Source of the DNA: Janthinobacterium sp. J1-1
GTDB lineage: Bacteria > Pseudomonadota > Gammaproteobacteria > Burkholderiales > Burkholderiaceae_D
Length of the DNA stretch: 64,000 nt
Assembly: GCF_030944405.1 (NCBI RefSeq)
Contig: NZ_CP132339.1
Location: 5,704,001 to 5,768,000, forward strand
Direction: 5' to 3'
Position 1 is the first letter of the stretch, and every line of letters begins with the position of its first letter. Shown piece after piece: positions 8,598-19,057 of this stretch. The notes below the pieces were generated by a model. That model saw only the letters and a program-made list of their open reading frames with translations, did not search any database and was not told the DNA's origin. The translations under genes were made by a program, and so were the position numbers.

Positions 8598-10289
8598 TTA
8601 CCCCGCTGCGGGATGACTGCGCGCTGCTGGCGCAATTGCCGCCCGCCTCGCCCCCGCTGGCTTTCCTGGTGCCCGCCGTGCCCTTCCTGGCCCTGTCCGA
8701 GCGGCTGTTGTAGCGCCGGCGCGCCGCTCGAGCCGGAACAGCGCCATCGCCTGTTCCAGTTGCAGCGCCTGGTCCTGCAGCGAGCTCGATGCGGCCGCCG
8801 ATTCCTCCACCAGCGCCGCGTTCTGCTGCGTCACTTCATCCATTTGCGTGACGGCCTGGTTGACCTGGCCGATGCCGTGGCTTTGCTCGCGCGAGGCCGA
8901 GGCGATTTCACCCATGATGCCGTGCACGCCCTGCACCGCGCCCAGCATGTCCTGGCTGCTGGCGCCGGCCTGCGCGGCCAGCCGCGTGCCCTCCTGCACC
9001 TGCTGCAAGGAAGCAGTGATCAGCTGCTTGATCTCGGTGGCGGCGGCCGCCGAGCGCTGCGCCAGGCTGCGCACCTCGCCCGCCACCACCGCGAAGCCGC
9101 GCCCCTGGTCGCCGGCGCGCGCCGCTTCCACGGCCGCGTTCAGCGCCAGGATATTGGTCTGGAACGCGATCCCTTCGATGATGCCGGTGATGTCGCCGAT
9201 CTTTTTCGACGAGGCGTTGATCTCGTCCATCATGGTGACCACCTGGCCCACGATCCCGCCGCCATGCCCGGCCAGTTCATGCACTTTGCCCGCCATCGCG
9301 CTGGCCTGTTCCGCGTTGCCGCTGTTCTGCTGCACGGTGGCGGCCAGCTGTTCCATGCTCGACGCCGTTTGCTGCAGGGCCGACGCCTGAGCTTCGGTGC
9401 GCCGCGACAGGTCCATATTGCCGGCCGCGATATCGGCGCTGGCCGCGCTGATGCGCAAAAAATTGCCGCGCACATCGCCGACGATGGAATGCAGGTTCAC
9501 GCGCAGCTGGCGCAAGGAGCGCAGCAACTGCCCCATTTCGTCGCGCCGCGTGGTCTCGATTTCGCCCGTCAGGTCGCCGCCCGCCATCACGTCGCAGGCC
9601 TGGCGCGCCTGCCGCAGCGGCACGATCACGGTGCGGTGCAAGATGTTCCAGAAATACAGGGTGGACAATAGCGCCAGCACCGACAGGGCCGTCAGCCAGT
9701 GCCCCGCGCTTTCCGGAAACAGCTCGGCGTGCCAGGCCAGCTGCGCCAGCAATGCCAGGCTCAATAGTCCCAGGTTCCAGGCTATGCGCTTGGCCAGCGG
9801 CAGGTCGCGCAAGTTCAGCACTTTCGCCAGCACGCCGGTGCGCACGGCCGCGCCCTGGCTGATCGCCATGCCATCGGCGTGGCCGGCCTTGATGCGCGCG
9901 TACAAGATAGAAGCCTCTGTCACTTGCTGGCGTGACGGCTTGGTGCGCACCGACATGTAGCCGATCGCCACCCCATCCTCGACCACCGGCGTGACGTTCG
10001 CCTGCACCCAATAATAGTCACCATTCTTGCAGCGGTTCTTGACCATGCCGCTCCACGACAGGCCCGAACGGATGGTGCTCCAGAAATCGGCAAAGGCCTC
10101 GGCCGGCATGTCCGGATGGCGCAGGATGTTTTGCGGCGCGCCGATCAGTTCCTCTGCCGTATAGCCGCTGATGGCGATGAAATACGGATTCGCATAGGTG
10201 ATATTGCCTTGCAAATCGGTAGTCGAGACGATGGTTTCGGTGTCGCTGAGGGTGATTTCGGTGTCGGTAACGGGAAGATTCAAGCGCAT
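8598..10289 (-). CDS. PAS-domain (Aer-like) methyl-accepting chemotaxis protein
   Basis: 563 residues. An N-terminal PAS domain (about residues 25-125) carries TDLQGNITYANPYFIAISGY and the Aer-type segment NGDYYWVQANVTPV, suggesting FAD-based redox or energy sensing. Paired hydrophobic segments around 165-185 and 190-210 form a membrane hairpin without a real periplasmic domain. HAMP and the MCP signalling domain follow, with the tip [20 protein letters not shown]. The C-terminus is a basic Ala/Arg/Pro tail without a WxxF tether. The start at 10289 follows AGGA at the expected distance; the longer frame from 10340 adds no family sequence. Convergent with the preceding receptor, ending 24 bp from it. 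Confidence 0.9.
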   Translation of the reverse strand: MRLNLPVTDTEITLSDTETIVSTTDLQGNITYANPYFIAISGYTAEELIGAPQNILRHPDMPAEAFADFWSTIRSGLSWSGMVKNRCKNGDYYWVQANVTPVVEDGVAIGYMSVRTKPSRQQVTEASILYARIKAGHADGMAISQGAAVRTGVLAKVLNLRDLPLAKRIAWNLGLLSLALLAQLAWHAELFPESAGHWLTALSVLALLSTLYFWNILHRTVIVPLRQARQACDVMAGGDLTGEIETTRRDEMGQLLRSLRQLRVNLHSIVGDVRGNFLRISAASADIAAGNMDLSRRTEAQASALQQTASSMEQLAATVQQNSGNAEQASAMAGKVHELAGHGGGIVGQVVTMMDEINASSKKIGDITGIIEGIAFQTNILALNAAVEAARAGDQGRGFAVVAGEVRSLAQRSAAAATEIKQLITASLQQVQEGTRLAAQAGASSQDMLGAVQGVHGIMGEIASASREQSHGIGQVNQAVTQMDEVTQQNAALVEESAAASSSLQDQALQLEQAMALFRLERRAGATTAARTGPGRARRAPGKPAGARRAAIAPAARSHPAAG

Positions 10290-10309
10290 GGTTGCATCCT
10301 CGAAAGGGG

Positions 10310-10330
10310 CCTGTCCCCATGGAGGACAGG
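10310..10330 (-). other. stem-loop in the 5' leader of the Aer-like receptor gene
   Basis: CCTGTCC (10310-10316) and GGACAGG (10324-10330) form a perfect 7-bp stem with a 7-base loop about 20 bases ahead of the receptor start. It could modulate access to the ribosome binding site. No further support. Confidence 0.3.
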
Positions 10331-10403
10331 CGCAATACAAGCCCCAGGCATGCCGGGGCGACGCATTTATTCTAGTATCTTCTTGTTAAGTACCAGAAAT
10401 TAA

Positions 10404-10985
10404 TTATTTGCGCGGCACATAGCGCCAGGCGCCGTTCTCGAAGGCATAGCTGAACTCGGCCTTGATATCGCCGCTCTGGCTTGGCGTGCTCAGGACGGTG
10501 TCGCACGCCAGGTGGCCCGTCTTGCGTTGGACTTCGCAATTGGCCAGCGATTTGATCTGCATGGTGGTGGCCGCTTCCTGCATCTGCTTGTCCTTGGCCG
10601 CTTCCGGGTCCCTGGCCATTTCCTCCCTGGCCCAGGCGCGCAGCAGCGCCATGGCTTCGGCCGTCGACGGGCCGGGAAATTGCGCGTCCTTGCGCTCGAC
10701 GCCCACCCACACGCCGGCGTCCTGGCGCAGCGGCAGCACCATGAAGCCATCACGCATGCCGGCGCTCATGCCGACCAGGCAGACGGTTTCCTCTTTCACT
10801 TCCGGCGACGGCAGGCAGCCCGACAGGCTGGTGACCTTGACGGCGATCGGCATGCTGGACCTGGTTTTCGCCACGCCCGCATCGACGGCGGCCTGGATCT
10901 GCTCCTGGGTCGGCGTGGTGGCGGCATGGACAGCGCCGGCGGAAAACACAGTGGCAAAGGTAAGGGCAAAAATCGTCAAACGCAT
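10404..10985 (-). CDS. small secreted protein of unknown function
   Basis: 193 residues with a clear Sec signal peptide (MRLTIFALTFATVFSAGAVHA, cleavage after AHA-like VHA about residue 21). The mature part contains four Cys: two in LSGCLPSPEVKEETVCLVG, one in NCEVQ and one in ACDTV, so two periplasmic disulfides are possible. No catalytic motif is recognised. The ending RYVPRK and the FENGAWRYVP segment look like a small beta-sheet domain. It is flanked by the Aer-like receptor and, divergently, the S9 peptidase. Confidence 0.7.
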   Translation of the reverse strand: MRLTIFALTFATVFSAGAVHAATTPTQEQIQAAVDAGVAKTRSSMPIAVKVTSLSGCLPSPEVKEETVCLVGMSAGMRDGFMVLPLRQDAGVWVGVERKDAQFPGPSTAEAMALLRAWAREEMARDPEAAKDKQMQEAATTMQIKSLANCEVQRKTGHLACDTVLSTPSQSGDIKAEFSYAFENGAWRYVPRK

Positions 10986-11195
10986 GGCGGCATACTCATA
11001 TGAAAAAAGAAACGTAGTCTAACAGCTACCCCATGTACCCCTGTTTCGATTGGCAACAGTTTCCAACAACCAAGAGGCTGAGGGCCCTCGGCCACCGGCG
11101 GTCAACTCCGGCGGCAAGCGCCGCTTTGTTGCTATCATGTCGGGCTGCCGGCGGTACTGCCGGCCAGATCGATCTTGAACATAACGGGAGTTTGA

Positions 11196-13277
11196 ATGAG
11201 TTTACGTCTGCTGCTCTTGGGAGCATTCAGTTCCGCCATGGCCACCACCGCCGCCATCCCGGCGCTGGCCGCGCCGCGCGGTTTTACCGTCGAAGACATG
11301 GTTGCCATGGAACGTGTCGGCAGCCCGGCGCTGTCGCCGGACGCCACGCGCGTGGTGTATACCGTGCGCAGCACCAACCTCGACAAAAACCGCGGCAACA
11401 CGCAGCTGTGGATGATCGACCTGCGCGCGCCGGACAGCGCGCCGCGCCAGCTCACGCGTGGCGAGGCCAGCGCCAGCGATCCGCAATGGTCGCCCAAGGG
11501 CGATGCCATCTATTTCCTGTCCGGACGCTCGGGCTCGTCGCAAGTGTGGCAGTTGCCCCTGAACGGCGGCGAAGCGTCGAAAGTCACCGACCTCGCGCTG
11601 GACGTCGACACCTACCGCCTGTCGCCGCAGGGCGACCGCCTGGCCTTCAGCATGGGCGTGTATCTCGATTGCGCCGACATCGCCTGCAGCAGGAAGCGCC
11701 TGGACGACAAGGCAAAGAACAAGGCCACCGGCATGGTCTACGACCAGCTGTTCGTGCGCCACTGGGACACCTGGGCCGATGGCCGCCGCAATGTGCTGTA
11801 CTCGGCGCCGATCGACGCGGCCGGCAAGGTCAGCGCCACGCCCGTCAGCCTGAGCGGCACGCTCGATGGCGACGCGCCGTCGAAACCGTTCGGCGACAAC
11901 GGCGAATACCATTTCAGCCCGGACGGCAAGACGGTGGCCTTCTCGGTGCGCGTGGCCGGCCGCACGGAATCGTGGTCGACCAACTTCGACGTCTACACGA
12001 TTCCCGCCATCGGCGGCGAAGCGCCGCGCAACCTGACTTCCGACAACCCGGCCTGGGATGCCAAGGCGACGTACTCACCGGACGGCCGCACGCTGGCGTA
12101 CGTGGCGATGACCAAGCCCGGTTTCGAGGCGGACCGCTTCCACCTGGTGCTGATGGATGTCGCCACCGGCAAGAAGCGCACCGTGGCCGACGACTGGGAC
12201 CGCTCGGTGGCCGATTTCCGCTGGACGCCGGACGGCAAGGCCTTCCTGGTCTCGGCCGATGACGTGGGCCAGCACCGCCTGTTCCATATCGACGCCGCCA
12301 ACGGCAAGGTGTCGGCCCTGACCGGCAAGGGCGCGGTCGGCGAGTTCGACGTGCGCGGCAATACCATCGTGCTGACGCAGGCCAACCTGGCCTCGGGCGC
12401 GCAGCTGTACCAGCGTAAACTCGACGCGAAGTCCGAATCGGCACCGATGGTGCAGCTGACGAAGCAGAATGCGGCCGCGCTGGCCGACGTGCGTTTCGGC
12501 GAATACGAGCAGTTTTCGTTTGCCGGCGCGAATGGCGAAACCGTCTACGGCCACGTGATGAAGCCGTGGAACGCCAAGGCCGGCGAAAAATATCCGATCG
12601 CCTTCCTCGTGCACGGCGGTCCGCAAGGCAGCTTCGGCAACAGCTGGAGCTACCGCTGGAATCCGCAAGTGTATGCGGGCGCCGGCTACGCCACCGTCTT
12701 CATCGACTTCCACGGTTCGACCGGCTACGGCCAGAAGTTCACCGATTCCATCAGCGGCGACTGGGGCGGCAAGCCACTGGTCGACCTGCAAAAAGGCCTG
12801 GAAGCGGCCACGCAGAAGTTCGCCTGGCTGGACCGCGAACGCAGCTGCGCGCTGGGTGCGTCGTATGGCGGCTACATGATGAACTGGATCGCCGGTAACT
12901 GGCCGGACGGCTTCAAGTGCCTGGTCAACCACGACGGCGTGTTCGACAACCGCGCCATGTACTACTCGACCGAAGAACTGTGGTTCAACGAGTGGGAAAA
13001 CGGCGGCACCTACTATGACGCGGCGGCCAGGCACGAGCAGTTCAACCCGGTCAACTACGTGAAGAACTGGAAAACACCGATGCTGGTGGTCCAGGGCGAC
13101 CTGGACTTCCGCATCCCGACCACCCAGGGCCTGGGCACCTTCACCGCGCTGCAGCGCCAGAACGTGCCGAGCAAGCTGCTGGTGTTCCCGGACGAGAATC
13201 ACTGGGTACTGAAACCGGCGAACTCGCTGCTGTGGCATCACACCGTGCTGGATTGGTTGAATACCTATACCAAATAA
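11196..13277 (+). CDS. secreted S9-family peptidase (dipeptidyl/acylaminoacyl peptidase type)
   Basis: 693 residues with an N-terminal signal peptide (to about ALAAPRG, residue 27), so probably periplasmic. Residues 40-430 form a beta-propeller with WD40-like PD40 repeats (ALSPDATRVVY, SPDGKTVAFS, SPDGRTLAYV). The C-terminal alpha/beta hydrolase domain has the nucleophile Ser at about 556 in GASYGGYM, Asp at about 637 in GDLDFRIP, and His at about 669 in DENHW. Such enzymes release dipeptides or N-blocked residues from short peptides. The start is preceded by GGGAG. A dispersed structured repeat begins at its stop codon. Confidence 0.93.
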   Translation: MSLRLLLLGAFSSAMATTAAIPALAAPRGFTVEDMVAMERVGSPALSPDATRVVYTVRSTNLDKNRGNTQLWMIDLRAPDSAPRQLTRGEASASDPQWSPKGDAIYFLSGRSGSSQVWQLPLNGGEASKVTDLALDVDTYRLSPQGDRLAFSMGVYLDCADIACSRKRLDDKAKNKATGMVYDQLFVRHWDTWADGRRNVLYSAPIDAAGKVSATPVSLSGTLDGDAPSKPFGDNGEYHFSPDGKTVAFSVRVAGRTESWSTNFDVYTIPAIGGEAPRNLTSDNPAWDAKATYSPDGRTLAYVAMTKPGFEADRFHLVLMDVATGKKRTVADDWDRSVADFRWTPDGKAFLVSADDVGQHRLFHIDAANGKVSALTGKGAVGEFDVRGNTIVLTQANLASGAQLYQRKLDAKSESAPMVQLTKQNAAALADVRFGEYEQFSFAGANGETVYGHVMKPWNAKAGEKYPIAFLVHGGPQGSFGNSWSYRWNPQVYAGAGYATVFIDFHGSTGYGQKFTDSISGDWGGKPLVDLQKGLEAATQKFAWLDRERSCALGASYGGYMMNWIAGNWPDGFKCLVNHDGVFDNRAMYYSTEELWFNEWENGGTYYDAAARHEQFNPVNYVKNWKTPMLVVQGDLDFRIPTTQGLGTFTALQRQNVPSKLLVFPDENHWVLKPANSLLWHHTVLDWLNTYTK

Positions 13278-13408
13278 CACCTGACCAAACCTACTGCGCG
13301 TTGCGCTTTGCGGCCGGCGATGCTCACCGGCTCGGCGCCCCCGTACTAAAGTACGGCTGCGCTTCTCGGCCACAAATCACTGCCGCTCGCTACGGTTTTG
13401 TCAGGTGT
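13277..13408. repeat. dispersed structured intergenic repeat, copy 1
   Basis: About 130 bp between the peptidase stop and a terminator, closely similar to 24843-24964. The outer arms ACACCTGACCAAACC (13277-13291) and GGTTTTGTCAGGTGT (13394-13408) are complementary with one mismatch. The centre has a short stem around CCGTAC...GTACGG in the CGTACTAAAGTACG region. The core shared with copy 2 includes CTACTGCGCG, GATGCTCAC, TGCGCTTCTCG and CGCTCGCTACGGTTTT. Confidence 0.75.
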
Positions 13409-13440
13409 CGAGGCATTGTGGTTTTCAGAAAAAATTAAAA

Positions 13441-13470
13441 AGCCGCGCATTCATGCTGCGCGGCTTTTTT
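13441..13470. terminator. bidirectional rho-independent terminator
   Basis: AGCCGCGCA (13441-13449) and TGCGCGGCT (13457-13465) form a 9-bp stem; T-run on the plus strand after it and A-run before it, so it can end both the rightward peptidase transcript and the leftward phytase-like gene. Confidence 0.85.
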
Positions 13471-13487
13471 TCGCCTGTCAAACTGCA

Positions 13488-15542
13488 TCAATATGTATTG
13501 AGCGCCTTGGCAAACTTCACGATCCATAACCGGGCTGGCCGTTCGCGGTCTTCGCCGCGCGCCACGCGGATGGTGTTGGCGGCGTTGCAGCCCACGGCGG
13601 TGCTGGTGACGATCACGCCATTCGCGTCCACCACGCATTTGGTCACATCGGCGCCCGCCACTTCCACGCCGGCCGCGTCAAACACCTTGGTCTTCATGCC
13701 GAAGTCGTTGTCGTTGGCCAGCGCGATGGTCGAACCGTCGACCAGGGTCAGGCCTTCGGCTTTTTCCGCCGCCCAGCCGATCGCGTTCAGGTCGAGCAGC
13801 AGGGTCTTCTTCATCGGCTTGACCTGCGCCCAGTCGGCGCCATTGACAGCCATACCGGCCATGCTGCTCTTTTCCAGGTCCGAGCTGGTGGCGTTGTAGG
13901 CGGCGGCCGAGATATCGGTGGCCGCGTTCAGGTCGACCAGCATCAGTTTGTTGAACACCTTGCCCGAGGGCGCGGCGCCCTGCTCGATCACGAGGAACTT
14001 GCCGCCGCCCAGCGCCACCACGTCGCCCAGCTTGGCGTTGCCGGTGCGTCCGTCCTGGTAGTTGGCCGCATCGAGCGGATAGGCGAAACTCCTGCCGCTG
14101 GTCCCAAGCGTCGGGTCGAATTCGATCCAGCGCGTGAAGCGCGCATAGCGCTCGATCAGTTCGGCTTTTTTGGTCACCGCATAGGTGGCGCTGCCGTCCG
14201 TCAGTGGGCTTTGCAAAAAGGCGTACAGCTTGTCGTTGGACGTGTCGAGCGTCATGCCTTCCATGCCGCGGTTGGCGCGGCGCTTGGAGAACAGCGCAGG
14301 CAGGCCCTTGCCCGGCTCATACTTGGCCTGGATCACGCCCGTGGCCGCATCGAGCTTGATGATGAAGGGGCCGTATTCATCGGAGACCCACAGCGCGTTG
14401 CGCTTCTTGTCGACCACGATGGCTTCCGAATCGAGGCCGCCCGCATTGAAGACGGCCTTGCCGCTGGCGTCATACTTCATCACGTCCATCACGGGAATTT
14501 CGGCCGAATTGCCGACCGCGCCCACCGGCACCGGCAAGCCGGAAGTATTCACCGTGGCGCTCACCTTGATCGGCGTGGAGGATGCCAGCACGGCGCCGTT
14601 CTTGCCCACGGTGATCACGCCGAACGCGGGCGCAAAGCTGGGCGACGGGAAGATCTTGCTGCCGATGGTGGCGCCCTTGACGTTCGGGTCCGGCACCAGC
14701 GGGCCGTCGCCGTTCGGGCCGCGGTCGGTCAGGCCATAGAATTCCAGGTCGCCATTGGCCGCCGTGCCCTTGAAGGCCAGGCCGGAGCCGTACGATGGCA
14801 AAAAGCCGCCCGGGAACTCGCTTTTCACCTTTGCGTTGCTGCCCTCGTACGGCACGTAGAAACTGTTGGCGGCCTGGATCTGGTAGCGCGTGACGGTGAC
14901 CTTCACTTCGCCCAGCGGGGTGGTTTGCGTCAGCGCCTCGTTGAGGGGCGTGCCCACTTTCGACGCCAGCGTGTCTTCAAAATGCTCGCGCACCAGGGCA
15001 CGGCGCTCGGTATCGACCGTGCGCGCGGCGAATGTGGCGCCCAGGGTGGCCAGTTGCGCGGACAGCGCCGTATTGAAGGCGGCGGGGGCGGCGGCAAAGT
15101 CCAGCGTCTTGCCGGCCAGCGCCGTCCTGACTTCGCTGGTGATCCTGATGCCGTTCGACGGGTCGCTGTCGTCGTCCAGCAGTTGCAGCGCCAGCAGGCG
15201 GTTGACGACCTTGTCGTCGGCCACGCTGGTGCTGGCCGCCAGCGTCAGCGGCGTGACGACGGGGTTGCACAGCGTAGAACCCAGCACCACGCCGCCGGCG
15301 CTGAAGGTGACGGTGTCGCCCGCGTTGCAAACGAATTCGCCCTTGGCATTGGTGCTGGCCTTGGCGGCGCTGCCGGCCACATACTCCAGGCCTTCGACGG
15401 CGCCGTCGAGGAACACCCCGGTCATGGCAACCGGCTTGGCGGCTTCGTCATGACTGTCGCTGCCGCCGCAGGCGGCCAGGCACAGGCCGGCGGCAAGCGC
15501 CAGCAGGCTCAGTTTCGGGAGGGTGTTCAGGGGGTGGTTCAT
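13488..15542 (-). CDS. esterase-like phytase-family lipoprotein
   Basis: 684 residues. The N-terminus is a lipoprotein signal with lipobox LAAC followed by GGSDS, placing the mature protein on a membrane facing the periplasm or the cell surface. The segment to about residue 220 is a variable N-terminal domain. The rest matches the phytase-like esterase domain (PF13449): FYGLTDRGPNGDGP near 285, GLDSEAIVVDKKRNALWVSDEYGPFI near 400, RGMEGMTLD, and a C-terminal ALANDNDFG. The real substrate of this domain is often unknown. I took ATG 15542 because the longer frame from 15620 precedes the signal peptide. It is the last gene of the leftward polyol region, 74 bp after the AraC gene. Confidence 0.83.
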   Translation of the reverse strand: MNHPLNTLPKLSLLALAAGLCLAACGGSDSHDEAAKPVAMTGVFLDGAVEGLEYVAGSAAKASTNAKGEFVCNAGDTVTFSAGGVVLGSTLCNPVVTPLTLAASTSVADDKVVNRLLALQLLDDDSDPSNGIRITSEVRTALAGKTLDFAAAPAAFNTALSAQLATLGATFAARTVDTERRALVREHFEDTLASKVGTPLNEALTQTTPLGEVKVTVTRYQIQAANSFYVPYEGSNAKVKSEFPGGFLPSYGSGLAFKGTAANGDLEFYGLTDRGPNGDGPLVPDPNVKGATIGSKIFPSPSFAPAFGVITVGKNGAVLASSTPIKVSATVNTSGLPVPVGAVGNSAEIPVMDVMKYDASGKAVFNAGGLDSEAIVVDKKRNALWVSDEYGPFIIKLDAATGVIQAKYEPGKGLPALFSKRRANRGMEGMTLDTSNDKLYAFLQSPLTDGSATYAVTKKAELIERYARFTRWIEFDPTLGTSGRSFAYPLDAANYQDGRTGNAKLGDVVALGGGKFLVIEQGAAPSGKVFNKLMLVDLNAATDISAAAYNATSSDLEKSSMAGMAVNGADWAQVKPMKKTLLLDLNAIGWAAEKAEGLTLVDGSTIALANDNDFGMKTKVFDAAGVEVAGADVTKCVVDANGVIVTSTAVGCNAANTIRVARGEDRERPARLWIVKFAKALNTY

Positions 15543-15616
15543 CGGCTTCCTCGGGGTGGGTTGGATCAGAACCGGGAAGCCTACCGTGTCGAAATGACAA
15601 GCGTATGACAGCATTG

Positions 15617-16567
15617 TCAAGAAAGATGCGCCGATGCGACAGATTGATCGGGCGGACCGCCGATACCGCCAAAACGGCCATCGGCCTGGCGCCGGAACTC
15701 CTTCGGCGTGACGCCCTTGACCTGCAAAAAGCGGCGGTTAAAATTGGCCACGTTCTGGAAACCCACGTCATAGCAGACGTTGGACACATACTGGTCGGTG
15801 TCCATCAGCAGCTGGCAGGCCTTGTTGATGCGCAGCCGGCTGATAAAGTCGGTGAAGCTGTTGCCGGTCGCCTTGCGAAAAAAGCGCGAGAATTTACTGA
15901 GCGACATGCCCACCTGCTCGGCCAGCATTTCCGCCGAAATCGGCTCGCGGTAGTTTTCCGTGATGTAGTTGAGCACCGCATTGACCTTGGCCAGGGTGGC
16001 GTCGTCGTCGTAGGAACGCAGCGAGGCGGTTGACAGCAGCCGATAATTGGCGGTGCGCGCCAGCGCCACCATCAGCTGCACGAAGTGGCCGAAGCGCTCG
16101 GCGCCGTGGGTGGCGCGGATGCAGGCCAGGTGCCGCTCGGCCTCGGTGCCCATGTCGAAGAATTCCACGCCATAGCTGGAGCGTTCCAGCAGCGGCAGCA
16201 GTTCGCGCAGCTCGGGGATCACGCGCGCGGCGCCGGCCAGCGGCGCATGCGAAAACTGCACGATCATGTCGCGCAGCGGCACCCCGCCTTCGGGCACCAC
16301 GGTCGAGATCCAGTTGTGCGGCAGGCGCGGCCCTGTCAGCACCAGGTGGCCGGGCGAGAATTCGCCGATATAGTCGCCCACGAACAGGCGCCCGCTGGTG
16401 GCGACGATCAGGTGCAGCTCGTATTCTTCATGGCAGTGCCAGCGCACGCGCGAGCTGGGATAGCCGTGTTCCAGGTAGTTGATGATGCCGTCGTAGCTTT
16501 CGCGCTCCAGCTCGGGCGGCTTGCGCTCGATCTCGCGCTGCGCGTCCTTCAGCCATGTCTGTTCCAT
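15617..16567 (-). CDS. AraC-family regulator with cupin sensor, paralogue 1
   Basis: 316 residues. The N-terminal cupin-type sensor (about 20-140) includes WHCHEEYELHLI and FVGDYIGEFSPGHLVLTGPRLPHNW. The C-terminal AraC HTH (about 205-305) includes LAEQVGMSLSKFSRFFRKATG and VSNVCYDVGFQNVANFNRRF. It lies 67 bp after a second, very similar regulator in the same orientation and probably on the same transcript as the polyol genes. Such regulators normally activate the linked sugar operon when ligand is bound. It differs from its neighbour mainly in the middle region and in a longer C-terminal tail. Confidence 0.9.
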   Translation of the reverse strand: MEQTWLKDAQREIERKPPELERESYDGIINYLEHGYPSSRVRWHCHEEYELHLIVATSGRLFVGDYIGEFSPGHLVLTGPRLPHNWISTVVPEGGVPLRDMIVQFSHAPLAGAARVIPELRELLPLLERSSYGVEFFDMGTEAERHLACIRATHGAERFGHFVQLMVALARTANYRLLSTASLRSYDDDATLAKVNAVLNYITENYREPISAEMLAEQVGMSLSKFSRFFRKATGNSFTDFISRLRINKACQLLMDTDQYVSNVCYDVGFQNVANFNRRFLQVKGVTPKEFRRQADGRFGGIGGPPDQSVASAHLS

Positions 16568-16634
16568 GCTCGTCTCGTTTTTGTATGGTCAGCTGCCAGT
16601 GCATGCAATGTACCGCAAAACGGTGGCAAAGTCG

Positions 16635-17567
16635 CTACCCCTGTTCACCGAAGCGGCCCAGCGCCTGCTGGCGGAATTCCTTCGGCGTCATGCCTTTCAG
16701 TTCCAGGAAGCGGCGGTTGAAATTGGCCACGTTGTTGAAGCCGGCCTCGTAGCAGATATTGCTGACGTAATGCTCGGTCTCCATCAGCAGCTGGCAGGCT
16801 TTGTTGATGCGCAGGCGGTTGACGAAATCGGTAAAGCTGTTGCCGGTGGCGCTGCGAAAGAAGCGCGAAAAAGTCCGCTCCGGCATGTCCACCTGTTCGG
16901 CCAGCTGCTTGAGCGAAAACTGGCTGCTGTAGTTGTGGACGATGAAGTTGATGGCCGAACTGATGCGCGCCAGCGCCGCATCGTCGTCGCTCGACTGCAT
17001 CGGAACGGTCGACAGCAGCTGGTAGTCGCTGGTCTGCGCCAGTTCACCCAGCAGTGTCAGGAACTCGATCAGGCGCGGCAGGCCGCTGCTGTCGCGGATG
17101 CGCTGGAAGCGCCGCAGCGACAGCTCGCTGACGTTGAAGAACTCGACGCCGTGCAAGGCCCGCTGCAGCAGCGGGAAGATGCCCTTCAGCTCGGGGATCA
17201 CCGCGGCCATGGCGGCCAGCGGCGGATGGGCGAACTGGATCACCATGTCGCGTAAGCGAAGCCCTTCGGGCGGCGTGTCGAGCGAGACCCAGTTGTGCGG
17301 CACGCGCGGTCCCGTCAGCACCAAGTGGCCAGGCGTGAACTGGCCGATATAGTCGCCGACGAAGACCTTGCCCGAGCTTTCCACGATCAGGTGCAGCTCG
17401 TACTCGTCGTGGTAATGCCAGCGCACCAGCGAGTTCGGAAAGCCGTGCTCCAGGTAACGGATAAAGCCATAACTGCCCTTGGGCTCGAAGCCCGGCGTGG
17501 CATCGCGCTGCTGCTCGTGCTCCATCTGCGGCAGCGGATACTCGGCCTTTTTAGGCGTGGCGCGCAC
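16635..17567 (-). CDS. AraC-family regulator with cupin sensor, paralogue 2
   Basis: 310 residues, same architecture as the adjacent downstream gene: WHYHDEYELHLIVESSGKVF in the cupin part, GHLVLTGPRVPHNWVS, and an HTH with LAEQVDMPERTFSRFFRSATG and VSNICYEAGFNNVANFNRRF. It begins 12 bp after the polyol dehydrogenase stop, so it is almost certainly in the smoEFGK-dehydrogenase operon and the best candidate for its activator. The two copies share long identical stretches (GNSFTDF, RLRINKACQLLM), which indicates local duplication followed by divergence of the sensor. Confidence 0.9.
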   Translation of the reverse strand: MRATPKKAEYPLPQMEHEQQRDATPGFEPKGSYGFIRYLEHGFPNSLVRWHYHDEYELHLIVESSGKVFVGDYIGQFTPGHLVLTGPRVPHNWVSLDTPPEGLRLRDMVIQFAHPPLAAMAAVIPELKGIFPLLQRALHGVEFFNVSELSLRRFQRIRDSSGLPRLIEFLTLLGELAQTSDYQLLSTVPMQSSDDDAALARISSAINFIVHNYSSQFSLKQLAEQVDMPERTFSRFFRSATGNSFTDFVNRLRINKACQLLMETEHYVSNICYEAGFNNVANFNRRFLELKGMTPKEFRQQALGRFGEQG

Positions 17568-17579
17568 CTTGCGGCTGCC

Positions 17580-19055
<1,476 letters not shown>

Positions 19056-19057
19056 GG

